A DNA stretch of 64,000 nt from an uncultured Myxococcales bacterium (GTDB lineage: Bacteria > Myxococcota_A > UBA9042). The notes beneath the pieces are model-generated. The model saw nothing but the letters and a program-made list of their open reading frames with translations, ran no database searches and was not told the DNA's origin. Of the stretch, positions 1 to 7,746 are shown piece by piece. The stretch covers positions 50,565-114,564 of the forward strand of contig CAJBNH010000194.1 in the NCBI GenBank assembly GCA_903955385.1, written 5' to 3'. Position 1 is the first letter of the stretch. Each line of letters begins with the position of its first letter. Both the position numbers and the translations under genes were made by a program.

Positions 1-1
1 G

Positions 2-901
2 GCCGTTTCGGTGGACGCGACCATGAGCGACGGCGGCGAGGCTGGCAAGCAGATGCCCGCCCAGGACGCCGGCAGCGGCGCCGACCCGATGCCCTACCCC
101 GACGACGCCCGCGGCTACTCGGACATCGAGTACGACGTGCCCCCGCCCGCCAGCTGCCCCACGACCACCGGCGTCTGCGTCGTCGAGCCCACCAAGGTCG
201 CGCTGCAGGACGGCTGCATGGCGTTCTGCTCGGCGATGCTCGCGTGTGGCGGTTCTTCGACCACCAGCGTTGACGTCGACGGCGGCTCGACTGAGCCGCA
301 GCCCGCCCCCGACGCCTCCGCCGGCTTCGCCCCTCCGTACCCCGCTGACGCAGGCACCTCCAGCGACGGCGGCTCAGGCGTGTACTACAACCCCGACGCG
401 GCCGATCAGCTTCCGCCGGACGTGACCACCGTCCCGACCGAGGCCGACCTGACCCAGTGCGTGCTGTTCTGCAGCGTGATCAAGCTCGAGAAGGTCGCCC
501 AGTCCGAGTTCAGCGCGTTCGAGAAGTGCGTGGCCGAGTTCCCCGCTTGCGACACCATGAAGGCGAATTGCGCTGATGAGTCGAGCGCTTTCGAAGCGGC
601 GATGAGCAGCGATTGGCTGTGGAGCCTGGGCTTCGGCTACTTCGGCACCGCGACCAGCGGCAACGGCGACCCGAAGACCGACAGCGACACGGCGGTCGGA
701 CCCGTGCTCAGCGACGCGTCCTCCGACGCCATCGGCTCGGGGCCCGGTCAGGAGAGCAGCAAGACCACCGTCGATGACTCGGCCAGCAGCGGCTGCACCG
801 CGGGTGCGGCGTCCTCGCCGATCGGTCCTTTGGGTCTGGTGTTGATGGCGCTTGCGGCCGTGTGGCTGCGTCGGCGTCAGGAAGTGCGCGCGCGCTCGTA
901 G
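2..901 (+). CDS. MYXO-CTERM-like surface/secreted protein, 5' end outside the window
   Basis: The frame is open to the left edge of the window. The first in-window start candidate is a GTG at 11, but the protein it would make has no signal peptide, so the true N-terminus is probably upstream. The body is rich in Asp, Ala, Gly, Pro and Ser and carries two cysteine clusters (C-x3-C-x5-C around residues 68-78, and CVLFC plus later cysteines around residues 150-190). The C-terminus has a Gly-Cys, a hydrophobic stretch and an RRR tail, the layout of MYXO-CTERM sorting signals, which are thought to be processed at the cysteine for surface anchoring. The function of the body is unknown. It converges on rlmN with a 151-bp gap. 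Confidence 0.6.
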   Translation, partial: AVSVDATMSDGGEAGKQMPAQDAGSGADPMPYPDDARGYSDIEYDVPPPASCPTTTGVCVVEPTKVALQDGCMAFCSAMLACGGSSTTSVDVDGGSTEPQPAPDASAGFAPPYPADAGTSSDGGSGVYYNPDAADQLPPDVTTVPTEADLTQCVLFCSVIKLEKVAQSEFSAFEKCVAEFPACDTMKANCADESSAFEAAMSSDWLWSLGFGYFGTATSGNGDPKTDSDTAVGPVLSDASSDAIGSGPGQESSKTTVDDSASSGCTAGAASSPIGPLGLVLMALAAVWLRRRQEVRARS

Positions 902-1052
902 GGTTCCGGTAGGGGCCGGGCCCCTTCCCCTGGTCCGGACGTAACCCTCCCGGCGTCCCGGCAGGCGGTCCCGCAGAACCTGAGCGCATCCGGCGGCCGG
1001 TACCCCTTCCCAAGCAGGGGGCCGGCCGCAGCGCGTTTTGGCTCGCTGTTTC

Positions 1053-2171
1053 CTAGGGTTGCTGAGTCTTGCCAGCCAGCTGACCGCACGCTGCGCCGAT
1101 GTCCTGGCCCTTGGACTCGCGCAGCGTCACGGAACCGCCTGCCCGCTCCAGGTCGTCCACGAATCGGCGAATCACGGCCCGCTCCGGGCGCTGGTAGTCC
1201 GTGCCCGGCCATGCGTTGAACGGGATGACGTTGGCGTGTGCGTCCAGCTCGCGGGAGATGCGCGCCAGCCGTGCGGCATCGTCGGCCGAGTCGTTTACCC
1301 CACGCAACAGAGCGTACTCCAACGTGATCTTCCGGCTCTGGCTGGGCGGCAGGTCTCGCAACGTGTCGACCATGCGCTGAATCGGCACACCCTTGTTCAC
1401 GGGCATCAGGCGGTCGCGCACCTCGTCGGTCGTGGCCGTCAGCGACCAGGCCAGGTTGACGTGCGGGTGTGCCGCGACCAGCGCCGGGATGCGCTTGGCC
1501 AGGCCTGAGGTCGAGACGGTGATGCGTCGCGGCGAGAAGTCGTAACCTTTCGGATCGCAAAGGATGTCCAGCGAGTCGACCACCGCCTGCAGGTTGTCCA
1601 GCGGCTCGCCCATGCCCATGTAGACCAGGTTGTGCGGCCGACCCGACAGCGGTCCCGTCTCGCCGCCCGCCACTCCGCCGCGCCCCTGCCCCGCCGCAAA
1701 GGACTGCCGACACGCAATGGCCACCTGTTCGACGATTTCTGCCGCCGTCAGGTCCGCCCGGTCGGGCAGACGACCCGTTGCACAGAAGTCGCACCCCATC
1801 TTGCAGCCGACCTGCGACGACAGGCACTCCGTGACGTGACCGCCTGCCATCGGCATCACGACCGCCTCGATGGCCAGCCCCGCCTGCGTGCGCAGAACGT
1901 GCTTGGTCGAGCCGTCGGTCGAGACATAGGCACGCACAGGCTCCAGCACCCGCAGCGACCGCGCCACGCGCAACCTGGTGCGCAGACTCGCTGGCAGGTC
2001 GGTCATCTCGTCGAGGTCGCGCACCAGCCGTACGTGCAGCCAGCGGAACAGCTGCTCGGCGCGGAACGGCTTCTCGCCCGCCTGAACGAACAGACGCTGC
2101 AGCGCGGGCCGAGGCAGCGACAGCAAGTCCGCATTCGCAAACGTTTCTGTGGTGTCAGGTGCGACGGTCAA
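1053..2171 (-). CDS. rlmN: 23S rRNA (adenine2503-C2)-methyltransferase RlmN (radical SAM)
   Basis: RlmN methylates C2 of A2503 in 23S rRNA and of A37 in some tRNAs, using S-adenosylmethionine and a [4Fe-4S] cluster. The radical-SAM cysteines are C123, C127 and C130 (CKMGCDFC). The two extra mechanistic cysteines of the family are present: C116 in TECLSSQVGC, and C362 in the C-terminal AACGQLAG. Length (372 aa) is normal. The start read is TTG at 2171, supported by GAGG seven bases upstream; no ATG fits before the conserved region. It is transcribed alone, divergently from the response regulator gene. The identification is firm; only the start codon is less certain. Confidence 0.95.
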   Translation of the reverse strand: MTVAPDTTETFANADLLSLPRPALQRLFVQAGEKPFRAEQLFRWLHVRLVRDLDEMTDLPASLRTRLRVARSLRVLEPVRAYVSTDGSTKHVLRTQAGLAIEAVVMPMAGGHVTECLSSQVGCKMGCDFCATGRLPDRADLTAAEIVEQVAIACRQSFAAGQGRGGVAGGETGPLSGRPHNLVYMGMGEPLDNLQAVVDSLDILCDPKGYDFSPRRITVSTSGLAKRIPALVAAHPHVNLAWSLTATTDEVRDRLMPVNKGVPIQRMVDTLRDLPPSQSRKITLEYALLRGVNDSADDAARLARISRELDAHANVIPFNAWPGTDYQRPERAVIRRFVDDLERAGGSVTLRESKGQDIGAACGQLAGKTQQP

Positions 2172-2277
2172 AACGGGGCCTCGGCAGTGGTGGCGGGGCC
2201 AGTGTAGGGCGCGAAGCGAGCGGCGTCACGGCCCACGCCGGAAGTGTCGCGGATGCTTCGGATCGAGACACGCCCCC

Positions 2278-2324
2278 TTGCGCCGAAGACGCTTGGAGAG
2301 GTACGATCCGTTTCAAGCTGAAAC
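2278..2324 (+). promoter_or_regulatory. Candidate promoter and operator dyad of the response regulator gene
   Basis: A -35-like TTGCGC at 2278-2283 and a -10-like TACGAT at 2302-2307 are separated by 18 bp. Immediately downstream, at the expected transcription start, lies a perfect 6-bp inverted repeat (GTTTCA, 3-base loop, TGAAAC) at 2310-2324. A dyad over the start point would suit a repressor or autoregulation. This is pattern-based only. Confidence 0.3.
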
Positions 2325-2381
2325 ATACGAGACAGCAACGGACGCCCGGCGCCGCTGGTGCCTCGTTTCGTGGAGAACCGC

Positions 2382-3911
2382 ATGCCAGCGACACCCGCCA
2401 AGGGTACCGTGCTGATCGTCGAGGATGATCCCGGCGTCGTCGAGGTGATTGAGGAGCTGCTGCGCTCGCAGGGGCATGTGGTGTCGTCCGTGCGGACGGC
2501 ACGCAGAGCCGAAGCCGCCGTGAGTGGCGGTCAACAGGGCGTGATCCTTCTGGATTTGACGCTGCCCGACAGCACGGATCTCGACCTGTTCCACCGCCTG
2601 AAAGCTGCCGAGCCCCACAACCGCATCATCATCATGACGGCGCAGGACAACCTGGACGTCGTCATCGCCGCCACGCGCGCGGGCGCGTTCGACTTCATCA
2701 CCAAGAGTCCGGACCTGGTGCAGCGGGTGGGCGTCACGGTGCGCAACGCCTTTGAGTCGATCGCGCAGGAAGCGCAGGTCGCCGAGCTCTCGAATTCGCT
2801 GATGCGCCGCGGTCGCTTTACCAAGCTGATCTCGCAGTCGCCGCAGATGGATGAGGTGCGTGCGGCGATCGACAAGCTCTCGCAATCACGGGTCAACGTG
2901 CTGGTGACGGGTCAAAGCGGCACGGGCAAGGAGGTCGTCGCGCACACGATCCACGACGCCGGGCCGCGCCACATGCACCCGTTTGTCGCGATCAACTGCG
3001 CAGGCATCCCCGATACGCTGCTGGAGAGCGAGCTGTTTGGTTACGAGCGGGGTGCCTTCACGGGTGCGAATGCCCGCAAGATCGGCAAGTTCGAGGCCGC
3101 GCACCAAGGCACCTTGTTCCTGGACGAGGTCGGCGAGATGTCGCTGCCTCTGCAGGCCAAGCTGCTGCGGGTGCTGCAGGACGGCCGGTTCGAGCGCTTG
3201 GGCGGCAACCAGCTGATCCACGCCGATGCGCGCATCATCACGGCCACCAACCGCGACCTGCAAGCGATGGTGCGGCAAGGTCTTTTCCGGGAGGATCTGT
3301 TTTACCGCATCGCCGTGTTCAGCGTGCACCTGCCGCCGCTGACCGAGCGCCAGAATGATGTTCCGCTGCTGGTCGACCACTTCGTCAAGTCGGCAGCTCG
3401 CGAGGAAGGCAAGGATATCCGGGGTGTTGCTCCCGAAGTGTTGCGCCTGTTCGAGCTTCACCCTTGGCCCGGCAACGTGCGCCAGCTGCAGAACGTCATT
3501 GCGCGGTCGACGGTGGTCTGCACCTCCGAGATGATCTCGCTGCGCGACCTGCCCGAAGCGTTCGTGAAGGAGCTGCAAGCGCACGCCGCCGACGTTCAGG
3601 CCGCAGTGGTCAAGGCCGCCGCGGATGAGCCGCGACTGCCCTCGACCCCGCCCATCGCCGTGCTGGAGAAGCTGCGCAGCGGAACGGCCGGCCGCAGGCT
3701 GGCGTACGCGTTGGACCTCGCGTTTCCCGACAGCGACGTGCTGCCCACCGTTGCGGAACTCGAGGCCGCGGGCATTCGACTGGCGATGCGACGTCTGGCC
3801 AACAACCTGCAGATGACCGCGCGGCGCCTGCAGATCAGCCGGGCAACGCTGTACCGTCGGATCGACAGCGTCGGCCGCGATCCGTCTCTGGACGGCGACG
3901 AAACGAACTAG
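2382..3911 (+). CDS. NtrC-family sigma-54-dependent response regulator
   Basis: Three domains are visible in 509 aa. An N-terminal receiver (residues 8-120) has acidic residues E14/D15, phosphoacceptor D58, T86 and K108. A sigma-54 AAA+ domain (about 145-385) has Walker A GQSGTGKE at 177-184, the sigma-54 contact loop GAFTGA at 224-229 and Walker B LFLDEVGEM around 245-253. A C-terminal Fis-type helix-turn-helix ends in ISRATLYRRI. Such proteins, once phosphorylated, remodel RNA polymerase-sigma-54 at enhancer-driven promoters. No histidine kinase is adjacent, so it is an orphan. The ATG at 2382 is preferred over a GTG at 2358 because GGAGA sits 5 bases before it. The last 4 bases overlap the end of the convergent DUF2520 gene. 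Confidence 0.93.
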   Translation: MPATPAKGTVLIVEDDPGVVEVIEELLRSQGHVVSSVRTARRAEAAVSGGQQGVILLDLTLPDSTDLDLFHRLKAAEPHNRIIIMTAQDNLDVVIAATRAGAFDFITKSPDLVQRVGVTVRNAFESIAQEAQVAELSNSLMRRGRFTKLISQSPQMDEVRAAIDKLSQSRVNVLVTGQSGTGKEVVAHTIHDAGPRHMHPFVAINCAGIPDTLLESELFGYERGAFTGANARKIGKFEAAHQGTLFLDEVGEMSLPLQAKLLRVLQDGRFERLGGNQLIHADARIITATNRDLQAMVRQGLFREDLFYRIAVFSVHLPPLTERQNDVPLLVDHFVKSAAREEGKDIRGVAPEVLRLFELHPWPGNVRQLQNVIARSTVVCTSEMISLRDLPEAFVKELQAHAADVQAAVVKAAADEPRLPSTPPIAVLEKLRSGTAGRRLAYALDLAFPDSDVLPTVAELEAAGIRLAMRRLANNLQMTARRLQISRATLYRRIDSVGRDPSLDGDETN

Positions 3912-4876
3912 CGGCGCGTAGGGTGGCGGTCAGACAGGACGTCCTGCATCGCGACCAGCGCCGCGGGTTCAACGCTACCACCGCGTTGCACCAACAGCAC
4001 AAGCACTTGCGACAACAGCCGGTGGATCTCGTGAGCGTCGGGCTCAGCCGCCAGCGCCTCCAGATGACGGGCGAGGGTCGACGCATCTCCCCGCGATACG
4101 GCTCCCGTCAGGCCAAGGGCCAGCGGCGCGTCGTTTGGAACGGCGGCGACGGCGTCCAGCGAGGTCCGCATCAAGTGCAGCAGCCCGGATCGGGCGACGT
4201 CGTCCGCCAACCCGGCACGAGCACAAAGAATTTCCCCCAAGTGCAGCAGCGCGACCAGGTCGTTGGCCACCAGCGCCGCCGCGGCGTGGTAGGCAGGACG
4301 CGAGGGCTCTGGCACCTGAATCGGCCGACCTCCCACCGCGGCCACCAGTCGCGTAGCCTGGCGCAGTGCCTCGGGATCTCCGGCAATGGCACACAAGGCA
4401 CCGTGCAGAGGTCGGGTGTCGACGGCTTGGGGCGCGTCAAGAGGATCCGGCAGCGCACACAGCGGGTGCAGCGAGCCCACGGCCGCTGGCAGACCAGGCA
4501 CGCGGATCGTTTCCGGGGACGCAACGCCGGAAAGGTGCAGCCACACGGAGGGGTTGACCGACCTCTGTTGATCGGCAAATTCACGTGCACAATCGGCCAG
4601 ATGCCGGTCGGGTACGGCCAGCACGACGAGCGGTGCCTCGATCTCTCCCACACCCGCCACCACGTGAATCGGGGCACGCAGAACGTCCGCAGCCACCCAC
4701 GCCGTCACCCGCCCATAGCGCTGCGGCGACCGACACACCAGAGCAATCCGGGGAGCTTCCGCGTCGTCGCGAAGGGTCAAGACCGCGACCGACAGCGAGT
4801 GCGCCAGATGACAGCCCGCGCGACCGCCACCGACGATGACGATGTCGAACGCATCCGCGGGCAGGCTAGCGGCCAT
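3908..4876 (-). CDS. Rossmann-like NAD(P)-binding / DUF2520 oxidoreductase-like protein
   Basis: An N-terminal Rossmann fold carries the dinucleotide-binding motif IVGGGRAG at residues 14-21. It is followed by a VVLAVPD strand end and the SLHPL segment typical of proteins that pair an F420/NADP-oxidoreductase-like domain with a C-terminal helical DUF2520 domain. The likely role is NAD(P)-dependent reduction of an unknown small substrate. The chosen start is ATG at 4876, inside the last codons of nadD (11-bp overlap), making it the last gene of the leftward nadD operon; longer starts would extend further into nadD. Length is 322 aa. The family call is good, the substrate unknown. Confidence 0.8.
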   Translation of the reverse strand: MAASLPADAFDIVIVGGGRAGCHLAHSLSVAVLTLRDDAEAPRIALVCRSPQRYGRVTAWVAADVLRAPIHVVAGVGEIEAPLVVLAVPDRHLADCAREFADQQRSVNPSVWLHLSGVASPETIRVPGLPAAVGSLHPLCALPDPLDAPQAVDTRPLHGALCAIAGDPEALRQATRLVAAVGGRPIQVPEPSRPAYHAAAALVANDLVALLHLGEILCARAGLADDVARSGLLHLMRTSLDAVAAVPNDAPLALGLTGAVSRGDASTLARHLEALAAEPDAHEIHRLLSQVLVLLVQRGGSVEPAALVAMQDVLSDRHPTRR

Positions 4877-5450
4877 ACAGCCCCCGATCCGCGATGGCAG
4901 CGGCAACTTCGAGGGGAAGCAGGCCCAGCGGCAACGGTTCTCCGCTGCGCAGGCGCTGGCGAAGCTCGGTCGAGCTGACGTCGGGGAGTTCTACGGCGAG
5001 CGCGTGGTCCAGAAAGGCTGCCTCCACGGCATAGCCCGGTCTTCGCAGAACCAAGGGAGGCGCGAGGTCTGCCAGCCGGTCGAATTGCTTCCAGCGGTGG
5101 CGTTCATGCAGCAGGTCGCTGCCGATGACGAGGCGAAAGTTCGCGTCCGGATGGCGTTCTTGCAGCCAGACCACGAGGTCGACGCTCGCTCCCGACGCCG
5201 CAGGGCGCGCCTCGTCGTCGCGCACCACGACCCGGTCCCCAAAGATCGCGAACGCCCTGCGACACAAGTCCATCCGGTCGGCAAACGACACACCCGGCGT
5301 CTTGCCCAACACGTGATGCGCCACCGGAAAAACCCAGACCTGACGGACGGATGCCGCACTGAGCACCGAGGCCACGGCAAGCACATGGGCCACGTGAGGC
5401 GGGTCGAAGGTGCCGCCGAAGACCGCGATCTCGGCAGCCGGCGCGGTCAC
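4866..5450 (-). CDS. nadD: Nicotinate-nucleotide adenylyltransferase NadD
   Basis: NadD adenylates nicotinate mononucleotide with ATP to give deamido-NAD in NAD synthesis. The nucleotidyltransferase signature is at residues 12-22 (GGTFDPPHVAH). The family usually has HxGH here; this copy reads HVAH, with alanine for glycine. The C-terminal VSSTELRQRL corresponds to the ATP-binding ISSTxIR motif. GTG at 5450 is chosen as the start because it gives a normal 194-aa protein and overlaps the stop of the upstream NamZ-type gene as GTGA, typical of translational coupling. The same frame is open further upstream, but that stretch runs inside the muramidase gene. Confidence 0.92.
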   Translation of the reverse strand: MTAPAAEIAVFGGTFDPPHVAHVLAVASVLSAASVRQVWVFPVAHHVLGKTPGVSFADRMDLCRRAFAIFGDRVVVRDDEARPAASGASVDLVVWLQERHPDANFRLVIGSDLLHERHRWKQFDRLADLAPPLVLRRPGYAVEAAFLDHALAVELPDVSSTELRQRLRSGEPLPLGLLPLEVAAAIADRGLYGR

Positions 5451-6709
5451 GGCGTCCCCCGGTCGGCCAAACCTGCGTCCAAACCAGCGAACACACCGCG
5501 AGCACGGGGGTAGATCAGGTGCGGCAAGGCGCGTCGGGCAAAGACGCGCTCCGCTTGGGCAAAGTCGCTGCAAGCGTCCCGGTAGTCGCCGCCCGCTTCC
5601 AGCACGGTGCGGGCGTGCGTGCCGCCCATCAACAGGTCGATCGCCAGACGATCCGACACGAACTCATAGACTTCCGTGCGCCACTCGAAGCGGGCGATGT
5701 CCTGCTCGCGCATCGCCTGGATCACGGCGACGCCCGCACGCACCGACGGAAACACCTGCCGATTCGTCACGTCCAACGCAACGCCGCCACAGGCCTGCCC
5801 GGCAAACTTCTGGAACGTCGGCTCGTAACGCATCGGCCGCGCCAGCAGACCGGGAATGCCAAGATCCATCAGCCGATCTGCCAACTTGCGGGCGTCCAGC
5901 CAGGGGGCGCCAACGAGCTCGAAGGGACGCGTCGTGCCGCGGCCTTCGCTGAGCTTGGTGCCTTCGACCAGACAGGTGCCGGGATAGACGACGGCGGTGG
6001 CCACGGTCGGCATGTTCGGCGACGGCGCGTACCACGGCGAGCCCCGCCCACCGTCGTCGCACTCGTCCAGGTGCAGCGCCGGGTCCCAGCCGCGACACGC
6101 GACGACGTTCAGGTCGACGTCGAGGCCCTGCTCATGCGCGTAGAGGCGACCGATCTCGCCCAGAGTCAGCCCGTGCCGCTGCGGCAGGTCGATGTAGCCG
6201 ACAAAGCTGCGGTAATTGAGCGCGACCTCGTTGCCCTCGACCGTCTCGCCGCCCAGCGGATTCGGCCGGTCCAGCACCACGACCTGCACGCCCGCATTCG
6301 CGCACGCGGTCAGCGTCATGCACAGCGTCGCGGCATAGGTGTAGTAGCGTGCGCCCACGTCCTGCACATCGAACACGACCACGTCGAGACCGCGCAGAAC
6401 CTCTGGCCGCGGGGTCAGCGAATCGACGGATCGGCCATACAATGTCGCGACTTCCAAGTCGAAGACAGGGTCACGACCGCCCTCGACCGGGATCAGGTCT
6501 TGCGCCGTGGACCACAAGCCGTGCTCCGGTCCAAACAACCGCACGATCTGCACGCCGTGGGACCGCAACGCGTCGACAAGGTGGTGACGGCCGGGACCCA
6601 AGCGGGCCGCGCGCACAAGCGAGCTCGGGTTGCCAACGACGGCGACGCGGCGCCCCTGGAGGAAGGAGAACCCATCCAGCTCCGCAACTTCAGCGCCTGT
6701 CCACAGCAT
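5447..6709 (-). CDS. DUF1343 / NamZ-type exo-beta-N-acetylmuramidase
   Basis: The 420-aa product matches the DUF1343 family, which includes the NamZ exo-muramidases that remove N-acetylmuramic acid from peptidoglycan fragment ends. Landmarks are VGNPSS near residue 26, GPEHG near residue 61, the VFDVQDVGARYYTY segment around residues 113-126, LDRPNPLGG near residue 147 and ALNYRSFVGY. No signal peptide is apparent, so a cytoplasmic recycling role is possible. GGAGG lies 7 bases before the ATG. It is the second gene of a leftward operon, 17 bp after the small 81-aa gene and overlapping nadD by GTGA. Confidence 0.87.
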   Translation of the reverse strand: MLWTGAEVAELDGFSFLQGRRVAVVGNPSSLVRAARLGPGRHHLVDALRSHGVQIVRLFGPEHGLWSTAQDLIPVEGGRDPVFDLEVATLYGRSVDSLTPRPEVLRGLDVVVFDVQDVGARYYTYAATLCMTLTACANAGVQVVVLDRPNPLGGETVEGNEVALNYRSFVGYIDLPQRHGLTLGEIGRLYAHEQGLDVDLNVVACRGWDPALHLDECDDGGRGSPWYAPSPNMPTVATAVVYPGTCLVEGTKLSEGRGTTRPFELVGAPWLDARKLADRLMDLGIPGLLARPMRYEPTFQKFAGQACGGVALDVTNRQVFPSVRAGVAVIQAMREQDIARFEWRTEVYEFVSDRLAIDLLMGGTHARTVLEAGGDYRDACSDFAQAERVFARRALPHLIYPRARGVFAGLDAGLADRGTP

Positions 6710-6726
6710 GCGTCGGCCTCCGGGGG

Positions 6727-6972
6727 TCAGCGGTCGGTGCGGTCGGCGCCGGACTCCGGGAAGCGCAGCAGCCGCAGCTCGCCCTCGCCCTCATGCCGAT
6801 ACACCTCGATTTCCTTGACGTTGGTCAGGTTCACGTAAAGCGACGGGCTGGTCTCACGCTCGTTGCGCAGGGCGATGAAGCCCGACTCGACGGCGTCGAC
6901 GATGCCGATGACCGAGGTGTCCTCGTCGTCGAACTGGATGACCCACACCTTCTGACCGATCAACTGCTGCAT
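6727..6972 (-). CDS. Small Sm/SH3-like beta-barrel protein, unknown function
   Basis: An 81-aa acidic protein beginning MQQLIGQKVWVIQFDDED. The alternating hydrophobic strands, a mid glycine (SVIGIVDAVE) and the LYVNLTNVKEIEVY strand look like an Sm-like or SH3-like small barrel, but I cannot assign a family. The frame is open further upstream; ATG at 6972 is chosen because AAAGGAG sits 5 bases before it and the upstream part is low complexity and overlaps a divergent promoter zone. It is the first gene of the leftward NamZ-nadD-DUF2520 operon. Confidence 0.75.
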   Translation of the reverse strand: MQQLIGQKVWVIQFDDEDTSVIGIVDAVESGFIALRNERETSPSLYVNLTNVKEIEVYRHEGEGELRLLRFPESGADRTDR

Positions 6973-6999
6973 CCGGACTCCTTTGCCTGAGGGGCGAGG

Positions 7000-7028
7000 A
7001 TGATACACGAAGGCCCAGTTCGCTCCAA
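7000..7028 (-). promoter_or_regulatory. Candidate promoter of the leftward NamZ-nadD operon
   Basis: On the minus strand, TTGGAG and TATCAT are separated by 17 bp, placing transcription start about 20 nt before the ATG of the 81-aa gene. It is nearly back to back with the candidate promoter of the divergent lipoprotein gene. Pattern match only. Confidence 0.4.
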
Positions 7029-7032
7029 AGGA

Positions 7033-7062
7033 TCGACTTGTGCGGTGAACCGTCCGTAGAAT
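7033..7062 (+). promoter_or_regulatory. Candidate promoter of the lipoprotein gene
   Basis: A good -10-like TAGAAT at 7057-7062 is preceded by a weak -35-like TCGACT at an 18-bp distance. The implied leader is about 40 nt before the ATG at 7107. Confidence 0.3.
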
Positions 7063-7106
7063 CGCCGTGTGCAGCGGACCTGTCAGCCGCGACGACGAGG
7101 GAAAGG

Positions 7107-7637
7107 ATGCGAGGATCGGCGACTTGTTTGGGATTGGCACTGTGGCTCCTGACGGGCTGTGGTGGCGCACAGACGCCATCGGGACCCGCGCGAATTGCCG
7201 ACGGCAGCCAAGTGCTGGTGACCGGACTGGGAGCGACCGTCCTGGTGCCGGCGGGCTATACGTTCTTTGATTCAGCCACTTGGCTGCTCGACCTGTCGCC
7301 GACGGAGCGCGTGGTCCTGCATGTCGAGCGCGGACCGGAGCCCGAACAGGGCTACGAGGCTGTCGTCGATGCGCGCATCGAGCAGATGAACCGCGACGGA
7401 GAGGCCGGCGTCGAGCGCGACGAGTGGGTCAAGCTGGACGACCTGGACGGACGGATGATCGAGGCGATCGAGCTGCGCCGACGGCCCCCGGGTGCGCTTT
7501 GGCTCGTCGTCACCGGCGCCGAAGACGGGATGTATACCGCAAGCGCGGCAGGACCGGCGGCAGCGCTGCGGCAGCGGCGGACGGAAATCGAGGGGTTCCT
7601 GCGGTCGCTGCGGGTCCCACGCGTCCCGGGAAAGTGA
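7107..7637 (+). CDS. Putative lipoprotein, unknown function
   Basis: The 176-aa product begins with a short basic segment, a hydrophobic stretch and a lipobox LLTGC with the lipidated cysteine at residue 18, so it should be exported and lipid-anchored. The mature part is a compact acidic domain with the segment VLVPAGYTFFDSATWLLDL and a C-terminal helix; I do not recognise the family. ATG 7107 is chosen over an upstream in-frame start because GAGG lies 6 bases before it and it puts the lipobox in the right place. It converges on the MFS gene. Confidence 0.75.
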   Translation: MRGSATCLGLALWLLTGCGGAQTPSGPARIADGSQVLVTGLGATVLVPAGYTFFDSATWLLDLSPTERVVLHVERGPEPEQGYEAVVDARIEQMNRDGEAGVERDEWVKLDDLDGRMIEAIELRRRPPGALWLVVTGAEDGMYTASAAGPAAALRQRRTEIEGFLRSLRVPRVPGK

Positions 7638-7669
7638 CGCATCCAATCGAGGCGAGGCTCTCTCAACCG

Positions 7670-7694
7670 CTCTCAAGTGCCAAGGACTTGAGAG
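7670..7694. terminator. Candidate bidirectional terminator hairpin
   Basis: A perfect 9-bp inverted repeat (CTCTCAAGT / ACTTGAGAG) with a 7-base loop lies between the ends of two convergent genes. The flanks are AT-richer than the surroundings but there is no clean T tract, so Rho-independent activity is only probable. Confidence 0.5.
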
Positions 7695-7746
7695 AGATTC
7701 ACGCAAGATTACGAGTTATTATAGAACGGGGTGTGAGTCGGTGGCG

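Noticed and set aside
912..925. GGGGCC/GGCCCC hairpin as terminator between the first gene and rlmN
   Set aside because: The palindrome has a one-base centre and no T tract, so terminator function is not supported.
2172..2381. Sigma-54 promoter upstream of the sigma-54 regulator
   Set aside because: No GG-N10-GC pair of the TGGCAC-N5-TTGC type could be found in the gap.
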